From Phycisphaerales bacterium (GTDB lineage: Bacteria; Planctomycetota; Phycisphaerae; Phycisphaerales; SM1A02): DNA of 64,000 nt. Position numbers and translations under genes: made by a program. Each line of letters starts with the position of its first letter. Position 1 is the first letter of the stretch. The stretch lies in assembly GCA_029268515.1 (NCBI GenBank), contig JAQWNP010000006.1, positions 186,001 to 250,000 on the forward strand. The letters are read 5' to 3'. This document shows, in pieces, positions 8,120-17,216 of this stretch. The notes beneath the pieces are model-generated. The model ran no database searches. It worked only from the letters and a program-made list of their open reading frames with translations, and had not been told where the DNA came from.

Positions 8120-8848
8120 ATGCGCGTAGATATACTCACCATCTTCCCTGAAATGTTTGGCCCAGTGCTGGGCTGTAGCATTCCTGCGCGTGCTGCCGCT
8201 GCGGGCCTTGTTGAATATCACATACACGATATTCGCGCATGGGCTGACGGACCCCATCAAAAAGTTGATGACCGACCTTTTGGTGGCGGCCCCGGCATGG
8301 TCATGATGTGCCAACCGCTTTACGACGCGGTGAACGCTATTGAAGCACTTGATGAGCGCACTGCTACTCGCATACTGCTTAGCCCACAAGGGGCTCCACT
8401 CACCCAGCCGCGTGTGGAAAAACTTGCAACCTGTCCGAGAATTCTCCTCATCGCAGGACGCTATGAGGGCATCGATGAACGGGTTATTGAGGAACTCAAT
8501 CCAATAGAGATAAGTATTGGCGACTTTGTTGCAAGTGGCGGCGAACTACCTGCCATGCTGCTCACTGATGCCTTGGTTCGTCTCATCCCCGGCGCACTTG
8601 GCCACGAAGATTCCGCTGCTGAGGACTCTTTTTCACCTTGTGCTGATGGGCGACGGCTCCTTGATGCTCCCCATTACACGCGACCCCGTATTTGGCGCGA
8701 TCGACAAACACCTGAGGTGTTGTTGAGTGGCAACCATGAAGCTGTTGCTTCATGGCGAAACCATGCTCGTCAAACACGCACTGTTGACCGACGACCCGAT
8801 CTTCTCATTTTGGACTCGTCAGCTCATTCACCAAAGGATCACAATTGA
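8120..8848 (+). CDS. trmD: tRNA (guanine-37-N1)-methyltransferase
   Basis: TrmD methylates G37 next to the anticodon and prevents +1 frameshifting. This 242-residue SPOUT protein starts MRVDILTIFPEMF, contains the substrate loop DDRPFGGGPGMVM, and the trefoil knot segments LLIAGRYEGIDERV and ISIGDFVASGGELPAM, ending with a domain typical of the family (RPRIWRDRQTPEVLLSGNH). The ATG at 8120 matches the conserved N-terminus; the upstream 28 codons of open frame are not homologous. It lies 32 bp after rpsP. Confidence 0.96.
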   Translation: MRVDILTIFPEMFGPVLGCSIPARAAAAGLVEYHIHDIRAWADGPHQKVDDRPFGGGPGMVMMCQPLYDAVNAIEALDERTATRILLSPQGAPLTQPRVEKLATCPRILLIAGRYEGIDERVIEELNPIEISIGDFVASGGELPAMLLTDALVRLIPGALGHEDSAAEDSFSPCADGRRLLDAPHYTRPRIWRDRQTPEVLLSGNHEAVASWRNHARQTRTVDRRPDLLILDSSAHSPKDHN

Positions 8849-8901
8849 TCCTAATCTTAAAGATCACCCTTTGAACAACTGCTCAATTTGGAATCGACAC
8901 C

Positions 8902-9291
8902 ATGAATGCCCAAGAACTTGTTGAATCAATCGTTACAGATCAAATCAAGCCTGAAGCCGATCTCTCTAACATAACTGTTGGTGACACAATCAACGTCCAC
9001 GTGCGGATTATTGAGGGTGACAAAGAGCGCGTTCAGATTTACCAAGGTGTCCTCATTGCAATTCGTGGCCGAGGCGTCAATCGAATGATTACTGTTCGAC
9101 GCATTGTTGCCAACGAAGGTGTTGAGAGAGTTTTTCCTCTGCATTCACCAAGACTATCGAAGATCGAAGTCGTACGACGTGGTGATGCACGAAGAGCCAA
9201 GCTTTACTACCTTCGAGAACGTGTTGGCAAGAGCCGCCGGCTTCGCGATCAACGTCGCGGGCTCAAGCACTACGATGCCACTAATAAATAA
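8902..9291 (+). CDS. rplS: 50S ribosomal protein L19
   Basis: A 129-residue protein with the L19 signature at the 30S/50S interface: [43 protein letters not shown] and [18 protein letters not shown]. Length fits the family, with a few extra residues at the C-terminus. It closes the rpsP-trmD-rplS block, 53 bp after trmD, and faces a minus-strand gene 54 bp away. Confidence 0.96.
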   Translation: MNAQELVESIVTDQIKPEADLSNITVGDTINVHVRIIEGDKERVQIYQGVLIAIRGRGVNRMITVRRIVANEGVERVFPLHSPRLSKIEVVRRGDARRAKLYYLRERVGKSRRLRDQRRGLKHYDATNK

Positions 9292-9345
9292 GCGGCGACT
9301 CATCTGCTCTCTCCAGTCGTGTTGACACAACCGCTTCAATAGACA

Positions 9346-9777
9346 TCAAGCGGCGCGGCGCAGTCGACCGAGGGACTCGACCGCTGCGAATACATCTCCG
9401 CGTATTGATCGCACACGCTTGTTATCAACGAATACAAGCATCTCCTGCAAAGCAGGTGATAGATTCGCAAGCATCACATATCCGCGCGCACCAGCAAGGA
9501 GCATGAGATGATCAGCAAATCTAGAATGACACTTCACATCAATAGATTGAACATTGAGAATATCAACGATGTAGTCTTGAGCTGTGCTACGGGATAGACC
9601 GCGAAAGAGACCCTCAATTTGTTCGAGATCCGACTCGTTAATGACCTCCGTAATGGTCATTGTGACGATACATCTACTTCCTACGACCTGAACCTTGGCA
9701 ATCCTGGGCAATGGACTCGATGGCAGACAAGAGTCAGCTGGGCGACGCGAGAAGTGATTAAGTATGGACTTGATCAT
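9346..9777 (-). CDS. STAS-like protein (possible anti-sigma-factor antagonist)
   Basis: A 143-residue protein. After a 25-residue leader, the order of strands and helices suggests a STAS fold: KVQVVGSRCIVTMTI, then YIVDILNVQSIDVKCHSRFADHLMLL, then GYVMLANLSPALQEML. In canonical members the loop after the third strand carries a phosphorylated Ser/Thr (D-S-S-G); here the loop reads DVKCH, so the usual phosphosite seems lost. The family link is tentative. With the two SpoIIE phosphatases and the second STAS gene in this window it could belong to a partner-switching network, which is inference. Confidence 0.5.
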   Translation of the reverse strand: MIKSILNHFSRRPADSCLPSSPLPRIAKVQVVGSRCIVTMTITEVINESDLEQIEGLFRGLSRSTAQDYIVDILNVQSIDVKCHSRFADHLMLLAGARGYVMLANLSPALQEMLVFVDNKRVRSIRGDVFAAVESLGRLRRAA

Positions 9778-9832
9778 TTTTGTTTGCTCACTTTTCCACC
9801 CTGGCTAAGCACTGTTTATCAACCTCTTTGAT

Positions 9833-10072
9833 TTATCCAATAAGACGGTCCTGCTCACTATCACTGATTGGCCTGAGAAACACCGACGGACGCTTGGCGC
9901 GTGCTTTCATATTTGAGTTCATCCCAACTGAACCAATCGTGCCACGATTAGATTGATCTGCGTTTGTACTGAAACCAACTTCTTCGCGGTTATGTCGCAA
10001 TCGATCAATTGACTTCTCGATGGCTTCTAACACCGGGCGAATTTTTTCGATACTTGTCCTGGATCGTTCCAT
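9833..10072 (-). CDS. Small protein of unknown function
   Basis: A 79-residue polar protein, starting MERSRTSIEKIRPVLEAIEK with an amphipathic helix rich in Arg and Glu, then a Ser/Asn-rich middle and a basic end (ARAKRPSVFLRPISDSEQ). The ATG at 10072 is favoured because AAGGAG lies about 8 nt upstream. No family is recognised. It sits 55 bp upstream of the STAS-like gene in the same direction and may be its operon partner. Confidence 0.5.
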   Translation of the reverse strand: MERSRTSIEKIRPVLEAIEKSIDRLRHNREEVGFSTNADQSNRGTIGSVGMNSNMKARAKRPSVFLRPISDSEQDRLIG

Positions 10073-10218
10073 GAATCTGTACTCCTTCAAGAGTCAGAAT
10101 CGACGAGAACGTCCGCTAAATTACTTGGATGCCGAGAAACACTCCAAAACTATGGACTCAGTGGCCGCATAATCGGATTGATCCGCTCAACTCAAGTCAT
10201 GAGCCGATTATCAAGCTC

Positions 10219-11106
10219 TCAATCAATATGTCGGTCAATCCGGCTCATCCGAGCCTGCTCTGAAACAGCCTCATAAACACTGGCCAGAAGTCCTACAAAG
10301 GGGAATTTTCCCTGCATTGGAGATGGTCCCAGGCGACGCAGTAGGCTCTGCGGCGGATATTGCATTGGCGGTCGCCGCTCTAACTCAGCGAGACTGGGAC
10401 CACATCGCCAATAGTCATCAAGACAGTCCTGAAGACTTGGAACAACAGCACGCGACTCCGGAATCCAAGGATCAACATGTGCGGTGGCGACCCCCTGCGT
10501 CTGAATCTCACGATTTTGCGTCAGTCGTTCCAAGATCTGCGCCGCGTTCATACCTCTTATCTCGAAGAGCAAGAGCGGTTCATTGGTCAAATGGTGACAA
10601 AAGATTGAACAGAGTGTTGCAACATGTTTGCAAACGCCGCCATACGGACAAGTGCACATGAAGGACACACCCTCGGCATTGGTAGGAATCAACCTCTCGG
10701 CCAACTCTTCGCCCTTCACTGGAAGTTCGTTGGAAAGTAGACGTGCTTCATATGCTGCTTCTTTCGCCATGAACGAAATAAGCTCGTTCCAAACATCTTC
10801 TCCCAGCGGATCAAGTGTGATGGTCACTTGATAAGGCTTGGAAGAGCGACCCTGTACTTGGCCCTGTAGGGATCCGCGGGACACTTCAAATCGAACCGTC
10901 TGCCCGTCACGCGCGTATTCAAGTGCTGCCTCAATCGTGCCTGGTCCAAATTGGCTAGACAAAGACTGCCAAAGACGCATACCGATTCCCTCGGTAGGCG
11001 CCACACCGGCCCCTGTGGGTATTGATACACCTTTGCGAACACGCCTCATTGCCTGGCTCGCTGGTCGATCAACGCGGGCAAATTTCTGGCTTGCATCAAT
11101 TGACAT
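10219..11106 (-). CDS. SWIM zinc-finger protein paired with SNF2 helicase
   Basis: About 295 residues. The SWIM motif CTCPYGGVCKH (CxCx(n)CxH) lies in the middle, a zinc fold that binds nucleic acid or protein. The preceding part (QSLSSQFGPGTIEAALEYARDGQTVRFEVSRGSLQGQVQG) resembles the region N-terminal to SWIM in bacterial proteins encoded beside SNF2 ATPases. The ATG at 11106 has GGAGG 7 nt upstream and overlaps the helicase stop by 1 nt (TGATG). The pair is likely a functional unit in DNA remodelling, repair or transcription recycling; the precise job is unknown. Confidence 0.82.
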   Translation of the reverse strand: MSIDASQKFARVDRPASQAMRRVRKGVSIPTGAGVAPTEGIGMRLWQSLSSQFGPGTIEAALEYARDGQTVRFEVSRGSLQGQVQGRSSKPYQVTITLDPLGEDVWNELISFMAKEAAYEARLLSNELPVKGEELAERLIPTNAEGVSFMCTCPYGGVCKHVATLCSIFCHHLTNEPLLLFEIRGMNAAQILERLTQNREIQTQGVATAHVDPWIPESRAVVPSLQDCLDDYWRCGPSLAELERRPPMQYPPQSLLRRLGPSPMQGKFPFVGLLASVYEAVSEQARMSRIDRHID

Positions 11107-14100
11107 CAGCATGCCTCCATGGCTGAGTCGCGCAGCTGGAAGATATCACGTAATTGATTTGTAGTGAGATCAGCAATCCATTGCTCTCCGCCACCAATAA
11201 TGCCCTCTGCAAGCTCTTCTTTACGCTCAATCATCTGATCGATTCGCTCTTCGAGTGTTCCAAGACACACAAATTTGTGAACGTGAACGGCACGGGTTTG
11301 ACCGATTCGATAGGCCCGATCGGTGGCTTGACGCTCTACGGCAGGATTCCACCAACGGTCAAAGTGGAACACATGATTGGCTGCTGTCAGGTTCAAGCCC
11401 AAGCCACCTGCTTTCAGTGACAAAATGAAGATTGGAATATCACTTGCTGGATCTTGGAAACGATCAATCATTTGTTGACGTTTCGCCTGTGGCGTTCCGC
11501 CGTGAAGAAAGAGTGATTCATAGTCAAGGTCGTGCCGAATCATGGATGCTAGTAATTGGCCCATCTGACGGAATTGAGTGAATATCAATGCTTTCCCGCC
11601 GCTTGCAATGGCCTCTTCAAGCAAGCCCAACATCCGTGCCGCCTTTCCAGAACGAGCAGATAGAACCGGCGCATCGCCGTGTTGTTCTGGAGTCAGTCCG
11701 GTTATTTTCTTTGCGCTGTCGCTTGCCAAAAACTGAGCTGGATGATTGCAAACCTGTTTCAGTTTCACCAAGGTAGCCAATACCAAACCGCGGCGTTGAA
11801 TACCCTCTACGCGATCAATGTCGCCAAGCATAAAGTTAACCACACGCTCGTAAAGAGCAACCTGCTCTGGTGTGAGTGTTGCATACTCTTTCGTTTCGAA
11901 GCACTCCGGCAGATCATCAGCGACACCCGGATCTGTCTTCAGCCTGCGTAAGATAAAGGGCCTGACAATCATACGAAGTTGTTCTGCTCGATCTGCATCG
12001 CGACCTCGCTCAATGGGCACGGCGAAACGGCGGTTGAATTCTGTCAGCCGATCAAGGTAGCCGCTATTACAGAACTCCATGATTGACCAAAGCTCACTGA
12101 GTCGATTTTCAACGGGTGTTCCCGTTAGTGCAAGGCGATGTTGAGCGGTTAGCGAGCGAATTGCTTGTGTCTGTTTCGTTGGTGGGTTCTTAATGAACTG
12201 CGCTTCATCTAATGCCACGCGGTGCCAATCCACGGAAGACACGGTCTCTTGGTCACGGCTCAGTAGTGCATAGGTCGTGATCGTTACATCATTCTCAAGC
12301 ACCGTCTTGACGAACTCTTCTCCAGTTGGTCGATTTGGACCATGGTTGACATGAACTGAAAGTGACGGTGCGAATCGAGATAACTCTCTCACCCAGTTTC
12401 CAACAACGGAGGTGGGTACGATCAAAAGCGTCGGACCAATTTTGCCTTCTGACGCATTTTGTTTTTGGGTAGATTCACGTTCGTGAACGAGCAACGCAAT
12501 GAGTTGAATAGTCTTACCCAGGCCCATGTCATCGGCCAAACATGCACCAAGACCAAATTGCCCCATGAATGCTAACCAGCGAAGGCCCATGCGTTGATAT
12601 GGGCGCAGGGTTCCTATAAAGCCCCGTGGCTGCTCTACATGAGGTATGGGTGTTGAGCCACCGATTCCAAAGAGGTCTGCCACCCAGCCACTTCCATCCA
12701 TACCAAGAATCGGTAGATCATCATCTTCACCCCAACCATGACTGAGGCGAATCGCCTCTAAGGCCGTCATTTCTAGGTCTTGCTCAGCCTCTGCCAATGC
12801 TCGTGCCGCCTTAACGTCTGATTCTCGGATCGAAAGCCAGCGACCATTGCGATGTACAAGTGGTGCACCTTGTTTGACGAGGTCTTCAAATTCTTCTGGT
12901 GCGAGAAGTTCATCGCCAATTGCTAAATTCCATCGGCAACGCACCAGCGAACCCAAGCCAAGCATGCCTTGGCTTGACTTAGACTTCTCGCCGAGTCCCA
13001 CATCGGCACTTGAGTCGAGTGGATCTACTTGTAATCGCAAGCCAAGTCGGCTCTCTGGTGCCCCCCACCAATCAGGACAAAGGACTCCAACGCCTGACTC
13101 TTCCAGCACCGCCATGTACTCAGTCAAAAATGTGTAGGCCTCGCTCGTCGTCAGCGTGAGTTGTTCGGGAACTGTGGTTTCCAGTGCTTGCTCTAATTGG
13201 GGGTAGATACGACTCGAACGACCAAGCTCCGTCAACAATAATTTTCCGGGATCATCGACCTGGGCGCCAACAGCGCCATCTGTCCAGACCTGTGAAGCCT
13301 CAATAACCAGTTCTGGATTGCTCGTGTTTTGCAAAAGAAATCGAAGCGTCCATTCACCTCCAGATTGTTCCATTGCAGTTGGTTCATATAAACGAAGTGC
13401 GAGTCGGAATGCTTGGTCGGGACGGGCCTCATCTAATCTTGCTACCCAACGGCCGGCACCTTGTAAAAGTGTTGCATCTGTATCAACCGGTTCTTGAACG
13501 ATACGTTTTGTACCAAGTAGACCCGCCAACCAGGCGACATGAGGATCTTGTTGGGGATCACGATCCTCAATAGCCTCAAAAAAGGACTGCTCTTCAAGTG
13601 TCTTTCGGACACCCGCATCAATAAATGCCTGTAAGGCCTCCGCAAGAATCGGCCAGGGACGACCATCATGACGATCGAGTATGGCCCGAACCATAGGCGG
13701 CATACTGGTCAAAAGGGCGCCTGTTCGCCAACGAGCATCTTCATCATGAAGCCACGGCTGCCACCATGCTTCCAATTGACCTTCGCGTCGCTGAACAAGA
13801 GTGGCGATGAAACGTTGATCAGCCATCAGATCCATAACAAAACGACTGACAGATGCCCAATAACGAATGGAAGCGCCACACTCAATGGGAAGCGTTGCTC
13901 GTGACGAAACATCGAGGTGTAGTAAGTCGGCCATTGCAATCAATATTTCAGGCGCCATCACTGTGTTCACGCGAACGGCTGGCACTGAAAATGCCTGAAT
14001 CAATGGATCACTCGGTCGGTCAAGATCGCCAACAATCGATGCCATCTGGTCACTTGGCCAAGGGCCCCAGACATCCCCAGGAAGCATGATCGAAAGACTG

Positions 14101-14327
14101 CCTTCGGGCACAAGATGATCTGCGTACTCCGGAAACACAGACAAGACCGCTGCACGCAAATCAACACTTGATGCAGCAAAACTATGAATGGGTGGAACTG
14201 GCATCGTGGTCACTGCAGTAACCGTTGATGCTAAATCCTCCTGCGCGTTTTGCTTCTGATCATCCGAAACTTGCGCATAAGTCTGCGCGCAACCTCGGTA
14301 TCCGGAATGGGATTCCCCCCAAAACAT
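11106..14327 (-). CDS. SNF2/RapA-family DNA translocase
   Basis: A 1073-residue Swi2/Snf2 ATPase. The first 600 residues contain a long bacterial SNF2-associated region. The motor then shows motif I (LADDMGLGKTIQLIALL), motif II (DEAQFIKN), motif III (LTGTPVENRLSELWSIM), and in the C-terminal RecA lobe KALIFTQFRQMGQLLASM, SLKAGGLGLNLTAANHVFHFDRWWNPAVE and QATDRAYRIGQ. It uses ATP to move along duplex DNA and displace proteins. The start at 14327 (MFWGES) has GAGG 7 nt before it; a TTG at 14387 is the alternative. A SWIM protein is encoded immediately downstream. Confidence 0.93.
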   Translation of the reverse strand: MFWGESHSGYRGCAQTYAQVSDDQKQNAQEDLASTVTAVTTMPVPPIHSFAASSVDLRAAVLSVFPEYADHLVPEGSLSIMLPGDVWGPWPSDQMASIVGDLDRPSDPLIQAFSVPAVRVNTVMAPEILIAMADLLHLDVSSRATLPIECGASIRYWASVSRFVMDLMADQRFIATLVQRREGQLEAWWQPWLHDEDARWRTGALLTSMPPMVRAILDRHDGRPWPILAEALQAFIDAGVRKTLEEQSFFEAIEDRDPQQDPHVAWLAGLLGTKRIVQEPVDTDATLLQGAGRWVARLDEARPDQAFRLALRLYEPTAMEQSGGEWTLRFLLQNTSNPELVIEASQVWTDGAVGAQVDDPGKLLLTELGRSSRIYPQLEQALETTVPEQLTLTTSEAYTFLTEYMAVLEESGVGVLCPDWWGAPESRLGLRLQVDPLDSSADVGLGEKSKSSQGMLGLGSLVRCRWNLAIGDELLAPEEFEDLVKQGAPLVHRNGRWLSIRESDVKAARALAEAEQDLEMTALEAIRLSHGWGEDDDLPILGMDGSGWVADLFGIGGSTPIPHVEQPRGFIGTLRPYQRMGLRWLAFMGQFGLGACLADDMGLGKTIQLIALLVHERESTQKQNASEGKIGPTLLIVPTSVVGNWVRELSRFAPSLSVHVNHGPNRPTGEEFVKTVLENDVTITTYALLSRDQETVSSVDWHRVALDEAQFIKNPPTKQTQAIRSLTAQHRLALTGTPVENRLSELWSIMEFCNSGYLDRLTEFNRRFAVPIERGRDADRAEQLRMIVRPFILRRLKTDPGVADDLPECFETKEYATLTPEQVALYERVVNFMLGDIDRVEGIQRRGLVLATLVKLKQVCNHPAQFLASDSAKKITGLTPEQHGDAPVLSARSGKAARMLGLLEEAIASGGKALIFTQFRQMGQLLASMIRHDLDYESLFLHGGTPQAKRQQMIDRFQDPASDIPIFILSLKAGGLGLNLTAANHVFHFDRWWNPAVERQATDRAYRIGQTRAVHVHKFVCLGTLEERIDQMIERKEELAEGIIGGGEQWIADLTTNQLRDIFQLRDSAMEAC

Positions 14328-14439
14328 GAGTCCACCTCGGCTGAAGTTGGCATGAATGACCAACACTAAAGAATCCCTCCGCCTCAACCCGACTCATTAA
14401 TGCTGCAACAAACACCTCATGCACGGCAGCTCGTACCAG

Positions 14440-14512
14440 TGATCACGCTGGGACTCGAACCCAGGACCCACCGCTTAAAAGGCGGTTGCTCTACCAACTG
14501 AGCTACGCGATC
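14440..14512 (-). tRNA. tRNA-Lys (anticodon TTT)
   Basis: Reading the minus strand, acceptor GATCGCG pairs with CGTGATC (one G-T), the D arm is GCTC/GAGC, the anticodon stem ACCGC/GCGGT holds loop CTTTTAA with anticodon TTT, and the T arm is CTGGG/CCCAG around TTCGAGT. The discriminator is A and the following bases are CTGG, so CCA is not encoded. Confidence 0.95.
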
Positions 14513-14513
14513 C

Positions 14514-14825
14514 GAAGCAAACCATTGTAGATGCTCTGGCAGGCCTGCCCAGGCCATCGACAGACCGTCCACATCACCTAAGTGGCGATTTCATGCCGAG
14601 AGAGGGCTCTTTTGGCCGATAACTTGGTTATGACCCAATCATCTGGCAAGACATCCTCAAGCCATATACCTGGCCAGTCCGATAAGGGGCAGTGGCATGG
14701 GGCCCCGGGTCTGGTGGAACCAACCGGTCTTTCCACAATTCAGCAGCCTTGTTTTGGATGGATAAACCAAGCAAGGTCCGTTTTATGGCCCAAAAAGGGC
14801 CTTGTAAGCCCAGGGAGTGCCTGAG
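14514..14825. other. Intergenic region with several GC-rich inverted repeats
   Basis: About 310 bp between tRNA-Lys and the propeller lipoprotein, with no convincing gene. It contains a perfect palindrome GGCAGGCCTGCC (14538-14549), and GGCCC-AAAAA-GGGCC (14787-14801) just before the start of the next gene. These may be structured leader or terminator elements. Short open frames here lack coding character. Confidence 0.4.
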
Positions 14826-16043
14826 ATGCCATACGCTCATAAAGCCATCATGCTGGCCTTTTCTTCACTGCTGATCGCTGGTTGCTCCCAGATGAGCGCC
14901 AAGACGGCCACCTATGGCCCAACAGCATCAGTCACGCCAGCCACCCGCTCAATCTCATCAAGCAGACCAGATAACACTGACTTACTCGTTGAAGAACAGG
15001 CCGTGCCCATTACCCACATGAACAATGGCGATCATGGCCGGGCACCACAGCTGATTGGCCTCTACGGTGAACCTGCCACGCCAGCCTCTGGTCCATCGAC
15101 CTTAGAAGATGGCAACCGGCATCTCACCCAGGTCAGTTTTGCTTCAGAAGGTGGATGCTTCGACCCAGATATCGACCGAACCGGTGCCTGGATTGCCTTC
15201 GCCTCAACCCAGCACAGCCATGCCTCGGATATCTACCTGAAACAGGTAGGTGGCAAAACGATGACGCAACTGACTGCAGATCCTGCCGTTGATCGCATGC
15301 CGTGCTTTACACCCAATGGCAAGGCACTCGCATTTGCGTCTAATCGATCAGGCAACTTTGATATCTATATCAAACCAGTCGCCGGTGGCGCGCCTATTCA
15401 AGTGACAAGCGATGGCGAAGATGAGTATCACCCAAGTTTTTCACCATCTGGTACGCATCTCTCTTACTGCAAAATAAATACTCAAAATCAACGATCAGAA
15501 ATATGGATTGTTGAAGTAAAAAATCCCAGTGTTCGTCACTTCGTGCAGTACGGGGTTTTACCTGAATGGAATCCTGATCCAGCTTCACAGATGCTTCTCT
15601 TCCAGAAAGCTCGACAACGTGGAAGTCGTTTTTACAGCATCTGGACTGTTGAGTTCGCTCAGGGTGAGGCGCGCAATCCTACTGAAATCGTTTCAGCATC
15701 CAATGCTGCTGTGATCAATCCAGGTTGGTCCCCAGACGGTCAACAAATCGTCTTTGCCACCGTGGTTGACCCTACGGATAGCGCCTCATCTCTACCTGAA
15801 CAAATGGACATCTGGACGATCAATCGAGATGGCACTGAACGACGTGGATTAACCAGTGGGCCGCACGCAAATTATCAACCAGCCTGGGCAACAGATGGCC
15901 GCATCTACTTTGTCTCCAATCGTTCTGGCAACCAGAATATTTGGTCCGTCATCGGAGATGAGCGATTTGACAGTCTGGCGCAGACGAATCAACCCTACAG
16001 CACTGTACAGGGGACATCACCCGCACCTGGGCTCGATCCCTAA
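14826..16043 (+). CDS. TolB-like beta-propeller lipoprotein
   Basis: A 405-residue exported protein with a lipoprotein signal (MLAFSSLLIAGCSQ, lipid Cys near residue 20). The rest consists of PD40/WD40-like blades, each with the pattern of a strand followed by PxFSPDG or similar: DPDIDRTGAWIAFAS, MPCFTPNGKALAFASNRSGNFDIYI, HPSFSPSGTHLSYC, NPGWSPDGQQIVFAT, YQPAWATDGRIYFVSNRSGNQNIW. The fold is that of TolB, but the TolB N-terminal domain is missing. I infer a periplasmic or outer-membrane-anchored binding protein. GGGAG lies 8 nt before the ATG at 14826; a GTG at 14817 is less likely. A related propeller is encoded at 51.9-53.1 kb. Confidence 0.85.
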   Translation: MPYAHKAIMLAFSSLLIAGCSQMSAKTATYGPTASVTPATRSISSSRPDNTDLLVEEQAVPITHMNNGDHGRAPQLIGLYGEPATPASGPSTLEDGNRHLTQVSFASEGGCFDPDIDRTGAWIAFASTQHSHASDIYLKQVGGKTMTQLTADPAVDRMPCFTPNGKALAFASNRSGNFDIYIKPVAGGAPIQVTSDGEDEYHPSFSPSGTHLSYCKINTQNQRSEIWIVEVKNPSVRHFVQYGVLPEWNPDPASQMLLFQKARQRGSRFYSIWTVEFAQGEARNPTEIVSASNAAVINPGWSPDGQQIVFATVVDPTDSASSLPEQMDIWTINRDGTERRGLTSGPHANYQPAWATDGRIYFVSNRSGNQNIWSVIGDERFDSLAQTNQPYSTVQGTSPAPGLDP

Positions 16044-16103
16044 CAGGATCAGACCGGATTTAGATGTATCGATGAGCGGAGCTCATTGGGAAGGCAGGAC
16101 GCC

Positions 16104-16853
16104 ATGACAAGTACAAATTCCATGCGCACGATCATCGGTCGACTGATGACCGTGACGGTGTTTCTATTCGTTTTCTCGTGCACACCGAGAACCAAAGTCG
16201 CCACTGCGATACATGCTCCTTATTACCAAGATCAGATCTGGGCAGTGGCTCCGTTCATGAATGAATCAGGCATCTCAACTATTCGAGTAGATGCCATTGC
16301 AGATGCATTTGCGGAACAAGCTCAGCATGTCAAGGGTATCAATGTCGTACCCGTCAATCGCGTTATTCTTGCGATGACACAACTCAATATGAAGGTCGTA
16401 TCCACGGTTTCTGAAGCTGAGCAGCTGCTTAGTGTTCTCAATGTCGATGGACTGATTCTCGGAAGCATTACCGCTTACGACCCCTATCCTCCTCCCACAC
16501 TTGGGATCGCCATTCAGCTTTATATGGCACCTGATGTGAGGTTCTCCAAGACACAACCAGATGATCTAGTTCGAGCTCCTTCCGATCAATGGCTGGGATC
16601 TATGCAAGTAATGCCCCACAACCCCGTCGCTCAAGCAGCGGGTATTTTTGATGCCATTGATAACCGGACGATCCAAGAAGTAAACCAATATGCAGAATCG
16701 CGACATGTCAGCACCGGCGCCTACGGCCCCTCGATCTACCTTGTGAGCATGGATTTGTACACGGAATTTGTAGCCCACCGTCTCATCCACGCACTTCTCT
16801 CCGATGAGAAAAAGCGTCTGATGGCGGGCCTAGAAGGTGACGAGACGCCCTGA
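16104..16853 (+). CDS. Lipoprotein of unknown function (LpoB/TolB N-terminal-like pattern)
   Basis: A 249-residue protein with a lipoprotein signal (TVFLFVFSCTPRTK). The mature part has IWAVAPFMNESG, AIADAFAEQAQHVKGINVVPVNRVILAM and VDGLILGSITAYDPYPPPTLGIAIQLY, an alternating strand-helix order like the LpoB/GNA1162/TolB N-terminal group, whose members open with an AV(L)PF.N.S pattern and a G(x)I(x)Y strand. The link is by pattern only. The start at 16104 has AGGA-like upstream sequence. It follows the propeller lipoprotein by 60 bp, so the two may form an envelope pair resembling a split TolB. Confidence 0.65.
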   Translation: MTSTNSMRTIIGRLMTVTVFLFVFSCTPRTKVATAIHAPYYQDQIWAVAPFMNESGISTIRVDAIADAFAEQAQHVKGINVVPVNRVILAMTQLNMKVVSTVSEAEQLLSVLNVDGLILGSITAYDPYPPPTLGIAIQLYMAPDVRFSKTQPDDLVRAPSDQWLGSMQVMPHNPVAQAAGIFDAIDNRTIQEVNQYAESRHVSTGAYGPSIYLVSMDLYTEFVAHRLIHALLSDEKKRLMAGLEGDETP

Positions 16854-16896
16854 CGACCTCACTGGTTGTCGCGGCACTTCCCGTCGACAACCATCC

Positions 16897-17163
16897 ATGA
16901 CACTCCCCTATCACAACCACTCCAAGCCATCTAATGTAACCCCCACCATCTTCCGTGTTGTATTGGTCAAATGGGACCAATCATGGAGGTTTGAGTGGGA
17001 TGAAGGTGGCGAAAAACAGCTTTTAGACACCCTGACAAGCCTTGCTTGTGACACTGAGGCCAGTTTTGACTGGTCTGATCTGGCTGTCATGCGCCGCCAT
17101 ATTCAACAGCAATTCGGACAAAGACCACGGAAGGTAGGTCCGAAAAGTGACGATCTAATCTAA
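16897..17163 (+). CDS. Small conserved-looking protein of unknown function
   Basis: An 88-residue product from the ATG at 16897, reading VTPTIFRVVLVKWDQSWRFEWDEGGEKQLLDTLTSLA and then FDWSDLAVMRRHIQQQFGQ. The composition is well balanced and RNY-like, so it seems genuinely coding. No family is recognised. It lies 44 bp after the lipoprotein and 54 bp before the recombinase, all on one strand. The open frame extends 20 codons upstream, but those look non-coding. Confidence 0.5.
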   Translation: MTLPYHNHSKPSNVTPTIFRVVLVKWDQSWRFEWDEGGEKQLLDTLTSLACDTEASFDWSDLAVMRRHIQQQFGQRPRKVGPKSDDLI

Positions 17164-17216
17164 CGAAGCCGCAGTTTTCTGGGCATAAACATACATAACC
17201 CGTGAGGCATGATTCC

